The notes: a model not told the origin generated them from the letters alone. 46,776 bases of DNA from Butyrivibrio sp. (GCA_015056655.1 SVFV01000031.1:1-46776), one strand, 5' to 3'. Shown: positions 9,037 to 18,711, numbered from the stretch's first letter. Program-made: numbers and translations.

Positions 9037-9831
9037 ATGCAGGCAAAGGCTGAAAACATACTGGTTACAATATCTGAATATGCAAAAGAAAGGGTGGAGA
9101 AATCAAAGCAAAAAATCGCTTTAGAAGAAGTGAAAAATATGGCCCTTGATCTTCCTAAAGGAGATTTCCCTTTTGAGAAGGCTTTGGCGAAGGATGGAAT
9201 TTCTTTTATTTGTGAATGCAAGAAAGCATCGCCTTCAAAGGGAATAATCGCAAAGGATTTTCCTTATCTTGAAATAGCAAAGGAATATGAGAAGGCAGGT
9301 GCTGATTGCATCTCTGTTTTAACAGAACCCAGATGGTTTCTTGGAAGCGACGACTATCTTGCAGAGATTGCCGAGGCTGTAAGTATTCCTTGTATCAGGA
9401 AGGACTTCACAGTAGATGAGTATATGATCTATGAAGCAAAGGTTCTTGGTGCAAGCGCTGTCCTTCTTATATGCTCAATCCTTGATGAGGAAAAGATAAA
9501 ACAGTACATCGAAATCTGCGATGAGCTTGGGCTTTCAGCTTTGGTTGAAGCACATGATGAAGATGAGGTTCAGATGGCTGTCAGAGCTGGGGCAAGAATT
9601 ATTGGAGTTAATAACCGTAATCTCAAGGACTTCTCAGTTGATACTAAAAATAGTGAGAGACTAAGGAAATTGATCCCGGATAATGTAATCTTTGTGTCAG
9701 AGAGCGGCGTTAAGGGAGCTGAAGACGTGGCTATCTTAAAAGAGATTGGCGCTGATGCTGTTCTTGTAGGTGAGACACTTATGAGGGCAGAGGATAAGAA
9801 GGCAAAGCTTTCAGAACTAAAGGGTGAATGA
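9037..9831 (+). CDS. trpC: Indole-3-glycerol-phosphate synthase
   Basis: Closes the indole ring of CdRP to give indole-3-glycerol phosphate. It has 264 residues, a complete single-domain TIM barrel. Visible signatures are FICECKKASPSKGII, which carries a catalytic lysine, IPCIRKDFTVDEY, IIGVNNRNLKDFSVD and FVSESGV, all typical of TrpC. It is not fused to TrpF. AAGAGG upstream of ATG 9037 is the ribosome binding site. Its stop overlaps the start of trpF by four bases (ATGA at 9828-9831), indicating translational coupling. Confidence 0.97.
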   Translation: MQAKAENILVTISEYAKERVEKSKQKIALEEVKNMALDLPKGDFPFEKALAKDGISFICECKKASPSKGIIAKDFPYLEIAKEYEKAGADCISVLTEPRWFLGSDDYLAEIAEAVSIPCIRKDFTVDEYMIYEAKVLGASAVLLICSILDEEKIKQYIEICDELGLSALVEAHDEDEVQMAVRAGARIIGVNNRNLKDFSVDTKNSERLRKLIPDNVIFVSESGVKGAEDVAILKEIGADAVLVGETLMRAEDKKAKLSELKGE

Positions 9832-10451
9832 GTATGACATGCATTAAGCTTTGCGGAATAAAAAGAGCTGCAGATATAGAAAAAGTAAATGATTTAAAGC
9901 CAGAGTATATCGGCTTTGTCTTCTGGGAAAAGAGTAAACGAAATGTTTCCATAGAGGAGGCAAAAGAATTAAAGGGCAGACTATCTGATGGGATTAAAGC
10001 AGTCGGAGTTTTTGTGGACTGCGAGCCTGAATTTGCAGCAGGACTTGCAAATAAAAAGATCATCGATGTAATCCAACTTCATGGAAGTGAGGATGAGGCT
10101 TATATCAGAAAGCTTCGCACGATGACGGATGCAGAGATAATAAAGGCTTTTCAGTTTTGCGAAGACCCGGTAAAAAACGATCAGATAGTAAATGCAGTAA
10201 ATGAGAGCAGTACAGATTTTGTTTTACTTGATGCTGGCAAAGGCTGTGGTAATACCTTTGACTGGACAATTACAGAGAGAATAAATAAAAAGTTTTTCCT
10301 TGCAGGAGGACTTGATCCTGAAAACGTAAAGGGAGCAATTGATAAGACAAAACCTTACGCCGTTGATGTCAGTTCCGGAATAGAGACGGATGGTGTTAAG
10401 GACCCTGCAAAAATGGAACGCTTTGTAAATAACGTGAGGAGAATATTATGA
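9828..10451 (+). CDS. trpF: Phosphoribosylanthranilate isomerase
   Basis: Isomerises N-(5'-phosphoribosyl)anthranilate to CdRP. It has 207 residues. The N-terminal KLCGIK motif with the catalytic Cys, [29 protein letters not shown] and [13 protein letters not shown] (C-terminal phosphate loop) are all present. ATG 9828 overlaps the trpC stop; a second in-frame ATG at 9834 is an alternative start. The gene ends in another four-base ATGA overlap with trpB (10448-10451). Confidence 0.96.
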   Translation: MSMTCIKLCGIKRAADIEKVNDLKPEYIGFVFWEKSKRNVSIEEAKELKGRLSDGIKAVGVFVDCEPEFAAGLANKKIIDVIQLHGSEDEAYIRKLRTMTDAEIIKAFQFCEDPVKNDQIVNAVNESSTDFVLLDAGKGCGNTFDWTITERINKKFFLAGGLDPENVKGAIDKTKPYAVDVSSGIETDGVKDPAKMERFVNNVRRIL

Positions 10452-11638
10452 CAAATCCAAAGGGAAGATTCGGAGTGCATGGTGGACAGTATATTCCTGA
10501 AACACTCATGAATGCAGTTATAGAGCTTGAGAATGCCTATGAGCATTACAAAAATGATCCTGAGTTTAACAGAGAGCTTCAGGAGCTTTTAAATGAGTAT
10601 GCAGGCAGACCTTCAAGATTGTATTATGCAGAGAAAATGACTAAGGATCTTGGTGGTGCAAAGATTTACTTAAAGAGAGAGGACTTAAACCACACAGGAT
10701 CTCATAAGATTAATAACGTGCTTGGTCAGGCACTTCTTGCTAAGAAGATGGGTAAGACCAGACTTATAGCTGAAACTGGTGCAGGTCAGCACGGCGTTGC
10801 AACAGCAACAGCTGCAGCACTCATGGGAATGGAATGCGTTGTTTTCATGGGAGAAGAGGATACCAAGAGACAGGCACTTAATGTGTACAGAATGAGACTT
10901 CTTGGTGCAAGTGTAGTTCCTGTTACAACTGGAACAGCTACCCTCAAGGATGCAGTATCAGAGGCTATGAGAGAGTGGACCAGCAGAATTGATGATACAC
11001 ACTACTGCCTTGGTTCAGTTATGGGACCGCATCCATTCCCTACAATTGTCAGGGATTTCCAGGCCGTTATTTCCAAGGAGATCAAAGAGCAGATGCTTGA
11101 AAAGGAAGGAAGACTTCCGGATGCTGTTATCGCATGCGTTGGCGGCGGTTCTAATGCTATGGGTACCTTCTACAACTTTATAGAGGATAAGGATGTAAAG
11201 CTTATCGGATGTGAGGCAGCAGGTAGAGGAATCGGAACCTTTGAGACAGCCGCAACTATCAACACTGGAAAGCTTGGGATCTTCCATGGAATGAAATCAT
11301 ATTTCTGCCAGGATGAGTATGGCCAGATTGCTCCTGTTTACTCTATTTCCGCAGGACTTGATTATCCTGGAATCGGACCTGAGCATGCAAATCTTCATGA
11401 TATGGGAAGAGCTGAGTATGTGCCTGTAACAGATGATGAGGCAGTTGAAGCTTTCGAGTATCTTTCAAGATGTGAAGGTATAATCCCTGCAATTGAGTCA
11501 GCACATGCAGTTGCTCATGCAATGAAGATTGCTCCCAATATGAGTAAGGACCAGATAATTGTAATTACAATCTCTGGAAGAGGAGATAAGGACTGCGCAG
11601 CTATTGCACGCTACAGAGGGGAGGATATCCATGAGTAA
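10448..11638 (+). CDS. trpB: Tryptophan synthase beta chain
   Basis: Condenses indole with serine to give tryptophan, using pyridoxal phosphate. It has 396 residues, the TrpB1 length. K87 in the [10 protein letters not shown] motif is the Schiff-base lysine. [11 protein letters not shown] and the phosphate-binding [10 protein letters not shown] are present, as is the N-terminal [13 protein letters not shown] stretch typical of the alpha-partnered form. It starts within the trpF stop and overlaps the start of trpA by eight bases, consistent with coupled synthesis of an alpha2-beta2 complex. Confidence 0.98.
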   Translation: MTNPKGRFGVHGGQYIPETLMNAVIELENAYEHYKNDPEFNRELQELLNEYAGRPSRLYYAEKMTKDLGGAKIYLKREDLNHTGSHKINNVLGQALLAKKMGKTRLIAETGAGQHGVATATAAALMGMECVVFMGEEDTKRQALNVYRMRLLGASVVPVTTGTATLKDAVSEAMREWTSRIDDTHYCLGSVMGPHPFPTIVRDFQAVISKEIKEQMLEKEGRLPDAVIACVGGGSNAMGTFYNFIEDKDVKLIGCEAAGRGIGTFETAATINTGKLGIFHGMKSYFCQDEYGQIAPVYSISAGLDYPGIGPEHANLHDMGRAEYVPVTDDEAVEAFEYLSRCEGIIPAIESAHAVAHAMKIAPNMSKDQIIVITISGRGDKDCAAIARYRGEDIHE

Positions 11639-12401
11639 TATCAAAAAGGCATTTGAAAACGGAAAAGCATTTATTGCATTTATAACCTGTGGCGATCCTG
11701 ACCTTGAGACGACAGGAAAGGCAGTAAGAGAGGCAGCAAAAAACGGCGCAGATCTTATTGAGTTAGGAATACCTTTCTCTGATCCAACAGCTGAAGGCCC
11801 TGTAATTCAGGGTGCAAACTTAAGAGCTCTTCAGGGTGGAGTGACCACAGACAAGATTTTTGATTTTGTAAAAGAGCTTAGAGAGGATGTATCAATTCCC
11901 ATGGTTTTCATGACCTATGCGAATGTGGTTTATTCCTATGGCGCTGAGCGTTTTATGAAGAAGTGCAGCGAGGTAAAGATGGATGGTGTGATTCTTCCTG
12001 ATCTTCCATTTGAAGAAAAGGAAGAGTTTGCTGATGTATGCGATAAGTACGGTATCGATCTTATTTCCCTGATTGCACCTACTTCTGAGAACCGTATTGC
12101 AAAGATTGCAAAGGATGCAAAGGGCTTTTTATACATCGTTTCAAGTCTTGGAGTAACAGGAACCAGAAGCGAGATAAAGACAGACCTTAAGTCCATAGTG
12201 GATGTCGTAAGACAGAATACTGATATCCCATGTGCTATAGGATTTGGTATTTCAACTCCCGAACAGGCAGAAAAAATGGCTGATCTTTCAGATGGAGCCA
12301 TCATCGGATCAGCCATTGTGAAGTTACTTGAAAAATATGGAAAGGATGCACCTTCATACATTGGAGAATATGTCCATTCCATAAAGGAGGCATTGGCGTA
12401 A
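11631..12401 (+). CDS. trpA: Tryptophan synthase alpha chain
   Basis: Splits indole-3-glycerol phosphate into indole, channelled to TrpB, and glyceraldehyde 3-phosphate. It has 256 residues. The catalytic Glu and Asp are in [23 protein letters not shown]-type ([11 protein letters not shown]), [10 protein letters not shown] and the phosphate-binding IGFGIS segments are visible. The start is ATG 11631, eight bases inside trpB, with a strong GAGGGGAGG at about 11616-11624; the frame is also open from ATG 11604 but that start lacks support. A tiny stem TGGC-GTAA-GCCA followed by five T (12394-12410) covers the stop codon and may be a weak terminator. Confidence 0.97.
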   Translation: MSNIKKAFENGKAFIAFITCGDPDLETTGKAVREAAKNGADLIELGIPFSDPTAEGPVIQGANLRALQGGVTTDKIFDFVKELREDVSIPMVFMTYANVVYSYGAERFMKKCSEVKMDGVILPDLPFEEKEEFADVCDKYGIDLISLIAPTSENRIAKIAKDAKGFLYIVSSLGVTGTRSEIKTDLKSIVDVVRQNTDIPCAIGFGISTPEQAEKMADLSDGAIIGSAIVKLLEKYGKDAPSYIGEYVHSIKEALA

Positions 12402-12429
12402 GCCATTTTTCCATAGTAAAAAAATCAGA

Positions 12430-12669
12430 TCACTTCGGCGGTGCAGCTTTGTAGGATTTGTGCAGCTGTAGGTTCTCGCAGTCAGGTGGTGAGTTCACCA
12501 GTCTGTCATTTCTGACTTTACAGGATGCATTTCTGCAATCCCTGCACCTATAGCCTGAGTGATTTGAATACATTCTTTTACATTCTAAAGAGCAGAAAGC
12601 ATGGCTGCTTTCTCTGGCGGTAAAAAATCTGCCACAATTCATACAAATATTTCTTACATTGTGAGCCAT
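12430..12669 (-). CDS. Small zinc-ribbon protein
   Basis: A cysteine-rich protein of 79 residues with two possible metal sites: C9-x2-C12...C26-x3-C30, and C42-x2-C45-x4-C50. The spacing suggests a treble-clef or zinc-ribbon fold that binds nucleic acid or protein, but I do not know the family. The start is the ATG at 12669, because AAGGAG lies seven bases ahead of it; the ATG at 12675 is only one base from that site. It follows the PRTase-like gene on the same strand after 55 bases and converges on trpA. The C-terminal 25 residues lack cysteine pairs and look flexible. Confidence 0.7.
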   Translation of the reverse strand: MAHNVRNICMNCGRFFTARESSHAFCSLECKRMYSNHSGYRCRDCRNASCKVRNDRLVNSPPDCENLQLHKSYKAAPPK

Positions 12670-12724
12670 TCGCATACTCCTTAGCTTTTCGCCAAATTAA
12701 ACTAACGGCGTTTGAGCTTATATG

Positions 12725-13366
12725 CTATTGCAGCGTTGAATAGCCAAAGCCGTTACAAATAGCATCAACAGGTACGCCCTCTGCGCAAAGAGGACAACTT
12801 TCATGTGTATAGCTGGCATAATCAGGCAGATCTCTTATTGAGAAAAGTGTCTGAATCGGAATGCCATCTATCTTGGTAGCAATAGAGAAAATTGCTGCAA
12901 TTCCAATTATTTCGCCCTTAAAGAATCTTACAGATTCAATAGCACTCTTTAGGGTTGATCCTGTGGAAGCAGAATCGATAAGGATAAGCACCTTTTTCTC
13001 TCTGATCATGTGCTGGTTGTTATCTCTGAACATCATCTGACCATTAACATTAACCTCAGGGCCAGTGATGTACATAGTCTTATGAGAGTTTGCGGAAAGA
13101 ATTCCAGCCTCTGTCAGCTTGTCTGCCATATATGAGCCAACAACCTCTGTACCGTTTATACAGAGAATGGTATCAATGATTTCTGATGAAAGGAAAAGCT
13201 CAGCAAGGGATTCGCCTGCGGCTCTTGCTTCCTTCATTCTGGCTTTTGTATCAGTCATATCGATGTAATAATTGACATGAGAGTTGGGAGTAATGAAATG
13301 CCCAGGTGTATATCTTAAAATAACGTCATTATTTCTGGGATACTCCATCTTCTTATAACCTTGCAT
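12725..13366 (-). CDS. Orotate phosphoribosyltransferase-like protein
   Basis: A type I phosphoribosyltransferase fold of 213 residues. The PRPP-binding signature is VLILIDSASTGSTL, where the usual acidic pair of family members reads D-S, so activity may be altered. An early ETC-type segment (TILCINGTEVVGSYMADKL) resembles the orotate PRTase N-terminal half. The tail has a cysteine pair (SCPLCAEG) that is unusual for pyrE. It could be a salvage or regulatory PRTase rather than the biosynthetic enzyme. The start is ATG 13366, seven bases after a strong AGGAGG; the open frame extends further upstream from 13429 without a ribosome site. Divergent from the GH127 gene. Confidence 0.72.
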   Translation of the reverse strand: MQGYKKMEYPRNNDVILRYTPGHFITPNSHVNYYIDMTDTKARMKEARAAGESLAELFLSSEIIDTILCINGTEVVGSYMADKLTEAGILSANSHKTMYITGPEVNVNGQMMFRDNNQHMIREKKVLILIDSASTGSTLKSAIESVRFFKGEIIGIAAIFSIATKIDGIPIQTLFSIRDLPDYASYTHESCPLCAEGVPVDAICNGFGYSTLQ

Positions 13367-13523
13367 AACGTAGCCTCCTGTTTTGAGATCATTCCTGCAA
13401 ACGACAAATGTACAATATAATAATATCATTTAATCGTTATAAAGAATTAAAGTTTATACTAATTTAATGATTTGGAGTATACTAAGAGACAGTGACATTT
13501 ATGAAAAAAGAAAGGTTTTTGTT

Positions 13524-15476
13524 ATGGGAATTGGGTATAAATCAGCAGGCCTTGCAGACGTCAGGGTAAAAGACATTTATTGTGATGAAGCACTAAAAAT
13601 AGAAGTTAAGAATATGCTTTTGCTTGATTCTGACAGATTACTTGCAGGATTCAGGGAAACAGCAGGATTTATTGATGGAATGGATGCAGAAGAGCTGTCT
13701 GCTTTTATGAAGAGAAAAAAGCGTTATGGTGGTGGCTGGGAGGACGGTCTAATCGGTGGCCATACTCTTGGACACTACATTACAGCTTTGTCTCAGGCAA
13801 CCATAAATCCAGGACTTTCTGATGATGGAAGAAAGCAGGTCTCTGACAGACTTGATTATATGCTTGATGCATTGCTGGAATGCCAGGAGCTTACAAAGGG
13901 GACAAAATTTGAGGGCTATTTATTTGGAGCAACTCTGCCTACTAAGGAATTTCAGGAGAATCCTGCCCTGCAGTTTGACAATGTGGAGAAGGGACTTGGC
14001 CATCCTTTTGAAACAGCATGGGTTCCGTGGTATACAATGCACAAGATTTTGTCAGGACTTAATGCTGCTTTTAAGATAGCTGGAAAAGAGAAGGGATTAA
14101 AAGCAGCAAACGCACTTGGAATGTGGATTTCAAATAGAGCACTTTCCTGGTCAGACAAAGTTAAAAATACTGTTCTTAGCATCGAATATGGCGGAATGAA
14201 TGACTGTTTATATGAGCTTTATCAGATAAACAGAGAGCTTAAGGAAAATGGAAGCAATCTTTTCTGCCCTGAATTTGAAAGGTTTTATGAGGCTGCTCAC
14301 TGCTTTGATGAAGAAGAGCTTTTTGATAAAGTGCTGGCTGATCAGGAAAACGTGCTGGACAACGTTCATGCCAATACAACAATTCCGAAGTTTATAGGTG
14401 CTCTTGCAAGGTATGAAGCTGATAACAGAGAAACTAAGTACCTTGAATATGCTGAGAGCTTTTGGAATATGGTCATATTAAAGCATACCTATGTTACAGG
14501 TGGAAACAGTGAGAATGAGCATTTTGGAGTGGATAACATCCTTGATGCTGAGAGAACTAATGTTAATAACGAGACCTGTAATACTTACAATATGCTTAAG
14601 TATTCACGCCGTCTTTTTGAAGCAACAGGTAAAAAGAAATATCTTGACTATGCAGAGAGAACCTTCATCAACGCTATATTAGCTTCTCAGAACCATGAGA
14701 GCGGCTTTACTACATATTTCCAGCCTATGGCTACAGGTTATCAAAAGGTATTTAACACATTAGATGGTAATTTCTGGTGCTGTACAGGAACAGGCTATGA
14801 GAATTTTACAAAGCTTCAGGATGGAATCTTTTTTGATAGTAAGGACAGGGTGATGATAGCGCTTTTCCTAAAGTCAGAATATGTGACAGCTGATTATAAA
14901 GCTGCCATTGAGTGCGATTTTTCTAAGTCTGACGAGGTAACCGTTTCGATAGAAACTGAGGATAATAAGCCTTTTGGAAAGGAGCTTATTATAAGGATTC
15001 CTACATGGATAAGCGGAAAAGTAAGCGTAAAGCTTGATGGAAAGGAAACAGAATTTGAAGAGAAAAATGGTTTCTTAATCATTCCTTCTGATGTGATAAA
15101 GAGCGGAAGCCAGCTTCTGATAAAGTGCCCTATGAGTATCACTGCTCATAACCTTCAGGATGGTAAGGATACCTATTCCTTCATGTATGGACCTTATGTT
15201 TTGTCTGCAAGACTTGGAACAACGAGAATGAAAACAAAGGGGCATGGAATAGCTGTTGTCGTAGCTGCGGATAAAGCAGTGGAGAGTGATGAGGTAACTA
15301 TCAAAGACGAAGCTTCTGTTTCTGGCTTTATAGCAAACATCTCCAAATATCTTGTTAAAAGAGAAAATGAGATGGAGTTTGAACTTAAAGGCACAGACAG
15401 GGATTTGGTATTTACCACTCACTACAACCAGTACTCAGAAAGCTATGGAATTTATTGGAAATTTAAGACATTATAA
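13524..15476 (+). CDS. GH127 beta-L-arabinofuranosidase
   Basis: A glycoside hydrolase of 650 residues (formerly DUF1680) that releases beta-L-arabinofuranose from arabino-oligosaccharides. The zinc-thiolate site known from the HypBA1 family member is conserved: E350-T-C352 in NETCNTYN, and C419-C420 in FWCCTGTGYENF. GHTLGHY and HKILSGL belong to the (alpha/alpha)6 barrel. There is no signal peptide, so it acts in the cytoplasm. The start is ATG 13524, eight bases after AAAGG; the longer frame from 13467 begins upstream of a TATACT box (13478-13483) that probably is the -10. It leads a tight operon with the next two genes. Confidence 0.9.
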   Translation: MGIGYKSAGLADVRVKDIYCDEALKIEVKNMLLLDSDRLLAGFRETAGFIDGMDAEELSAFMKRKKRYGGGWEDGLIGGHTLGHYITALSQATINPGLSDDGRKQVSDRLDYMLDALLECQELTKGTKFEGYLFGATLPTKEFQENPALQFDNVEKGLGHPFETAWVPWYTMHKILSGLNAAFKIAGKEKGLKAANALGMWISNRALSWSDKVKNTVLSIEYGGMNDCLYELYQINRELKENGSNLFCPEFERFYEAAHCFDEEELFDKVLADQENVLDNVHANTTIPKFIGALARYEADNRETKYLEYAESFWNMVILKHTYVTGGNSENEHFGVDNILDAERTNVNNETCNTYNMLKYSRRLFEATGKKKYLDYAERTFINAILASQNHESGFTTYFQPMATGYQKVFNTLDGNFWCCTGTGYENFTKLQDGIFFDSKDRVMIALFLKSEYVTADYKAAIECDFSKSDEVTVSIETEDNKPFGKELIIRIPTWISGKVSVKLDGKETEFEEKNGFLIIPSDVIKSGSQLLIKCPMSITAHNLQDGKDTYSFMYGPYVLSARLGTTRMKTKGHGIAVVVAADKAVESDEVTIKDEASVSGFIANISKYLVKRENEMEFELKGTDRDLVFTTHYNQYSESYGIYWKFKTL

Positions 15477-15493
15477 TATATGGAGGAATACAA

Positions 15494-16012
15494 ATGAGAA
15501 AAGTTTTGGTAGTAATCGATATGCAGAATGACTTCATTGATGGAAGTCTTGGAACAAAGGAAGCAGAGGCTATTGTTCCCAATGTTGTTGAAAAGATAAA
15601 AGGCTATAAGACAGAAGATATCTTCGCTACAAGAGACACACATCAGGCAAATTATATGGAGACTCAGGAGGGGAAAAATCTCCCTGTAGAACATTGCATA
15701 GAAGGAACAAAGGGCTGGGAGATAAATGATGAGGTTGCAAAGGCATTAGGGGCAGCTACAATCATTGATAAGCCTACATTTGGTTCAACAATCCTTGCTG
15801 ACACCATGAAAAAGCTTTATGAGAAGGAAGATCTTGAAATTGAAATGGTTGGACTTTGCACTGATATTTGCGTGGTTTCAAATGCACTTATGTTAAAGGC
15901 CGTTATGCCTGAAGTAAAGATAAGTGTAGATGCAAACTGCTGTGCAGGAGTAACACCAGAAAAGCACAATGCAGCTCTTGAAACAATGAGATCATGTCAG
16001 ATTTATATTTGA
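15494..16012 (+). CDS. Isochorismatase/nicotinamidase-family cysteine hydrolase
   Basis: A cysteine hydrolase of 172 residues with the complete family triad: D9 (VIDMQNDF), K93 (IIDKPTFGS) and C126 (LCTDICV, with the preceding cis-peptide region). D48-x-H50 and H67 match the metal ligands of nicotinamidases, making nicotinamide to nicotinic acid the best guess, but pyrazinamidase-like and other amide substrates are possible. GGAGG lies before ATG 15494, 17 bases after the GH127 gene, and the helicase gene begins eight bases after its stop. Confidence 0.85.
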   Translation: MRKVLVVIDMQNDFIDGSLGTKEAEAIVPNVVEKIKGYKTEDIFATRDTHQANYMETQEGKNLPVEHCIEGTKGWEINDEVAKALGAATIIDKPTFGSTILADTMKKLYEKEDLEIEMVGLCTDICVVSNALMLKAVMPEVKISVDANCCAGVTPEKHNAALETMRSCQIYI

Positions 16013-16019
16013 GAAAAAT

Positions 16020-18164
16020 ATGCCAAGACCAGACTTTAAACAATTTAGAAAACTGATATATACTGTCGAGTCCATGAGTGATGCATTTGAAAGCATTTAT
16101 GCTGATAAACAGAATCAGGAGGACGCGATAAGGGAAGTTTGCGGCCATATTGCAGCAAATATGGCTAGAAAAGAGCTGGAGAATATTTCAGTTGAAGAGT
16201 TAAAAAATGCCAAGGCTGGTATTCGTGTGTCTGCTCTTATGGAGGCAGGCTACACGAATCTTGGTAAAATTGCTTCTGCCTCAGGACTTGAACTTAAAGG
16301 TATTGAGGGCGTGGGCGATAAACAGTTAGAGGCTATACGAAATATAGTCACAGAGTTTGCAAACAGTATTTCTTCAAGGATGACAGTCCGTCTTGATGCA
16401 GATGATGAATCTAAAGATAATTCCACACTTATTTTGCTAATAGCAAAGTATATTAAAAGTGAAAAAATACGAGAAGAGTCCAGGGAATATGCTGCTCAGC
16501 TCAGTGCTCTGTCAGGCAGGCTGGAGAGTAAAAGGATAATAAAGAATACTTTTTTCTGGTTTCTTTCGGGGAGTGATAAAAAGGCTGAAACAATTAAGGC
16601 AGCAGAGGATCTTGATGCATTTTTTGCTTCCACGGATTTTCATAAGATATTAAATATCCTGGATAGATATCAGAAGGATATGGGGATTACTTCTGAGGAT
16701 GCCATTCAGGACTTTAAAGTAAACAGTGCAGATTATTATATAGTTCTTGAGCAGCTTGGCGCATCAGCTGGCAACAGGCCGTTCCTCTATGACAGTATTC
16801 CTGTGGCTCTGGCGGAAGAGGTAGATGCATTTGCGCTTGACCTGACAGGCTTTACAGGTAAGCTTCGTGCATATCAGACCTTTGGCGCAAAGTATATATT
16901 GCATCAGCAGAAGGTTCTTCTTGGAGATGAGATGGGACTTGGTAAGACAATTCAGGCAATTGCTGCCATGGCTCACTTGGAAGCTTTGAAGGGATCAGAT
17001 GAAAAGAATTATTATCTGATAGTCTGCCCTGCCAGTGTTCTTATAAACTGGGGCAGAGAGATAGCAAAATTTACAAATATAAAGACAACTATATTGCATG
17101 GAAATACCATAGATGCAGCATTTAACAGATGGCAGAGTGCTGGCGGAGCTGCTATTACTAATTATGAGTCCATGAGCAAAATTGTAGACAGTATTGATAA
17201 CCACATGAAGCTTTCGCTTCTTGTCATTGACGAAGCACATTATATAAAGAATCCTGATGCAAAAAGAACCATGTACATTAGAAGACTTGATAATGAATCT
17301 GAGAGAATTCTTTTGATGACAGGAACGCCTCTTGAGAACAAAGTAGAGGAGATGTGTAATCTCATCGATTTTGTAAGACCTGACATGACTGAGGAGGTAA
17401 GGGGGCTTGCGCATCTTTCAAATCTTCCGGAGTATAAGCAGGCTCTTTCTCCTGTTTATCTTAGAAGGACCAGGAGTCAGGTTTTAAAGGAGCTTCCGCC
17501 AATTGACGTAGAAGATGAGTGGTGCCCTATGACCAATGAGGATAGGGATGGTTATAGATCAGCTATTCTTAGTGGCAACTTTGCGAATATGAGAAGGGTA
17601 TCATTTTTACAGGATGATATTAGTCGTTCTGCAAAGACAGTAAGAATGATGGAGCTTCTTAACGAGGCAAGGGATGAAGGCAGAAAAGTAGTTATTTACT
17701 CGTTCTTTAGAGAGACTATTTCAAAGGTTGAGGCTCTGCTTGGTGATAGATGTGTAGGAGTTATCTCAGGAGATACCAAGGTAGAGAGAAGACAGCCACT
17801 AGTTGATGAATTTGCCAAGGCTAAGGATGGAAGCGTTCTTCTTTGCCAGATTCAGGCAGGAGGAGTTGGCCTTAATATCCAGTCAGCAAGCATTGTCATT
17901 TTCTGTGAGCCACAGATAAAGCCTTCGCTGACAAGTCAGGCTCTGTCCAGAGTATACAGAATGGGGCAGATAAAAAATGTGCTTGTCTATAACCTTTTAT
18001 GTCCAAATACTATTGATGAAAAGATGATGCAGATGCTGGCTCAAAAGCAATTTGAGTTTGACAGCTTTGCAGATGAATCTGCTGTTGCTGATGCGGTGGA
18101 AAGCAAAATCGATAATGAATGGATAAAGAAGGTAATAGAAGAGGAAAGCGAAAAATACAACTGA
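16020..18164 (+). CDS. SNF2-family DNA helicase/translocase
   Basis: A 714-residue SNF2/Rad54-type ATPase that would translocate on double-stranded DNA or remodel protein-DNA complexes. The N-terminal quarter is helical and includes a helix-hairpin-helix (GLELKGIEGVGDKQLEAI, about residues 88-105), a DNA-binding motif. The motor follows: motif I GDEMGLGKT near residue 305, DEAH box (VIDEAHYIKN) near 402, TGTPLENK near 433, and motifs V-VI GGVGLN and QALSRVYRMGQ near 615-645. It lacks a SWIM or nuclease domain. Eight bases separate it from the cysteine hydrolase, and there is no strong ribosome site, so it may be translationally coupled. It is not part of any obvious defence cassette here. Confidence 0.9.
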   Translation: MPRPDFKQFRKLIYTVESMSDAFESIYADKQNQEDAIREVCGHIAANMARKELENISVEELKNAKAGIRVSALMEAGYTNLGKIASASGLELKGIEGVGDKQLEAIRNIVTEFANSISSRMTVRLDADDESKDNSTLILLIAKYIKSEKIREESREYAAQLSALSGRLESKRIIKNTFFWFLSGSDKKAETIKAAEDLDAFFASTDFHKILNILDRYQKDMGITSEDAIQDFKVNSADYYIVLEQLGASAGNRPFLYDSIPVALAEEVDAFALDLTGFTGKLRAYQTFGAKYILHQQKVLLGDEMGLGKTIQAIAAMAHLEALKGSDEKNYYLIVCPASVLINWGREIAKFTNIKTTILHGNTIDAAFNRWQSAGGAAITNYESMSKIVDSIDNHMKLSLLVIDEAHYIKNPDAKRTMYIRRLDNESERILLMTGTPLENKVEEMCNLIDFVRPDMTEEVRGLAHLSNLPEYKQALSPVYLRRTRSQVLKELPPIDVEDEWCPMTNEDRDGYRSAILSGNFANMRRVSFLQDDISRSAKTVRMMELLNEARDEGRKVVIYSFFRETISKVEALLGDRCVGVISGDTKVERRQPLVDEFAKAKDGSVLLCQIQAGGVGLNIQSASIVIFCEPQIKPSLTSQALSRVYRMGQIKNVLVYNLLCPNTIDEKMMQMLAQKQFEFDSFADESAVADAVESKIDNEWIKKVIEEESEKYN

Positions 18165-18291
18165 CATAGGAAAACTGTTTCAATAAATTTTATTATAATT
18201 TCATAACTTGAAAGCCCATTAGGAAACTATTTTCATGTTAAAATGTTTTTGCAATCGTTTATGATATACCTTTGCAAAAGAGAGGGCGGAT

Positions 18292-18633
18292 ATGGTTACA
18301 ATTGATTTATTGAATGAATTTGGTGCGGATACTAAGGAAGGCCTGGCGAGATGCCTTGATGACGAGGAATTTTACCTTGATCTTATTCCTGAGGCTCTTG
18401 ATAGGACCCGATATGAGGAAATAGAGAAACATCTTAACGAAAATAATCTTTCTGCAGCTTTCGAAGCTGCGCATGCGCTTAAGGGAGTCGTAGGGAATCT
18501 GGCCCTTACACCCATCTATGAGCCTGTCAGTGAGATGACAGAGCTGCTTCGTTCAGGCACAGATATGGATTACAAGGACCTTATTACTAAGGTTATGTCT
18601 GAACGTGACAGACTTGCGGACATGATAGGGTGA
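18292..18633 (+). CDS. Stand-alone histidine phosphotransfer (Hpt) protein
   Basis: A single Hpt domain of 113 residues. The phospho-accepting histidine is H61 in AAHALKGVVGNL, within a four-helix bundle. Such proteins shuttle phosphate between receiver domains. No receiver or kinase is adjacent; the nearest are the hybrid kinases 8-14 kb downstream, for which it could be an extra phosphotransfer partner (inference). GAGGGCGG ahead of ATG 18292 is the ribosome site. Monocistronic: 127 bases separate it from the helicase gene and 131 from tetR. Confidence 0.85.
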   Translation: MVTIDLLNEFGADTKEGLARCLDDEEFYLDLIPEALDRTRYEEIEKHLNENNLSAAFEAAHALKGVVGNLALTPIYEPVSEMTELLRSGTDMDYKDLITKVMSERDRLADMIG

Positions 18634-18682
18634 TTCTGTAATCATTTTTTCTCAATTTTCACCAAAAAAAGACCATAAATTC

Positions 18683-18711
18683 TTTGATTATTGTAGCATT
18701 AGGTATATAAT
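18683..18711 (+). promoter_or_regulatory. Promoter of the tetR-type gene
   Basis: TTTGAT/TTGATT at 18683-18689 and TATAAT at 18706-18711, spacer 16-17 bases. Just downstream, ACGG (18716-18719) and CCGT (18737-18740) bound a 25-base imperfect palindrome over the transcription start, a plausible autorepression site. Confidence 0.5.

Noticed and set aside
11936..12406. 156-codon minus-strand frame
   Set aside because: Antisense shadow of trpA with no ribosome site or family.
12394..12410. Terminator at the end of trpA
   Set aside because: The stem is only four bp and overlaps the stop codon, so I mention it in the trpA entry but do not list it.
16020..18164. SNF2 helicase as part of a defence system such as DISARM
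   Set aside because: No methyltransferase, phospholipase D or other required partner is nearby; neighbours are metabolic.
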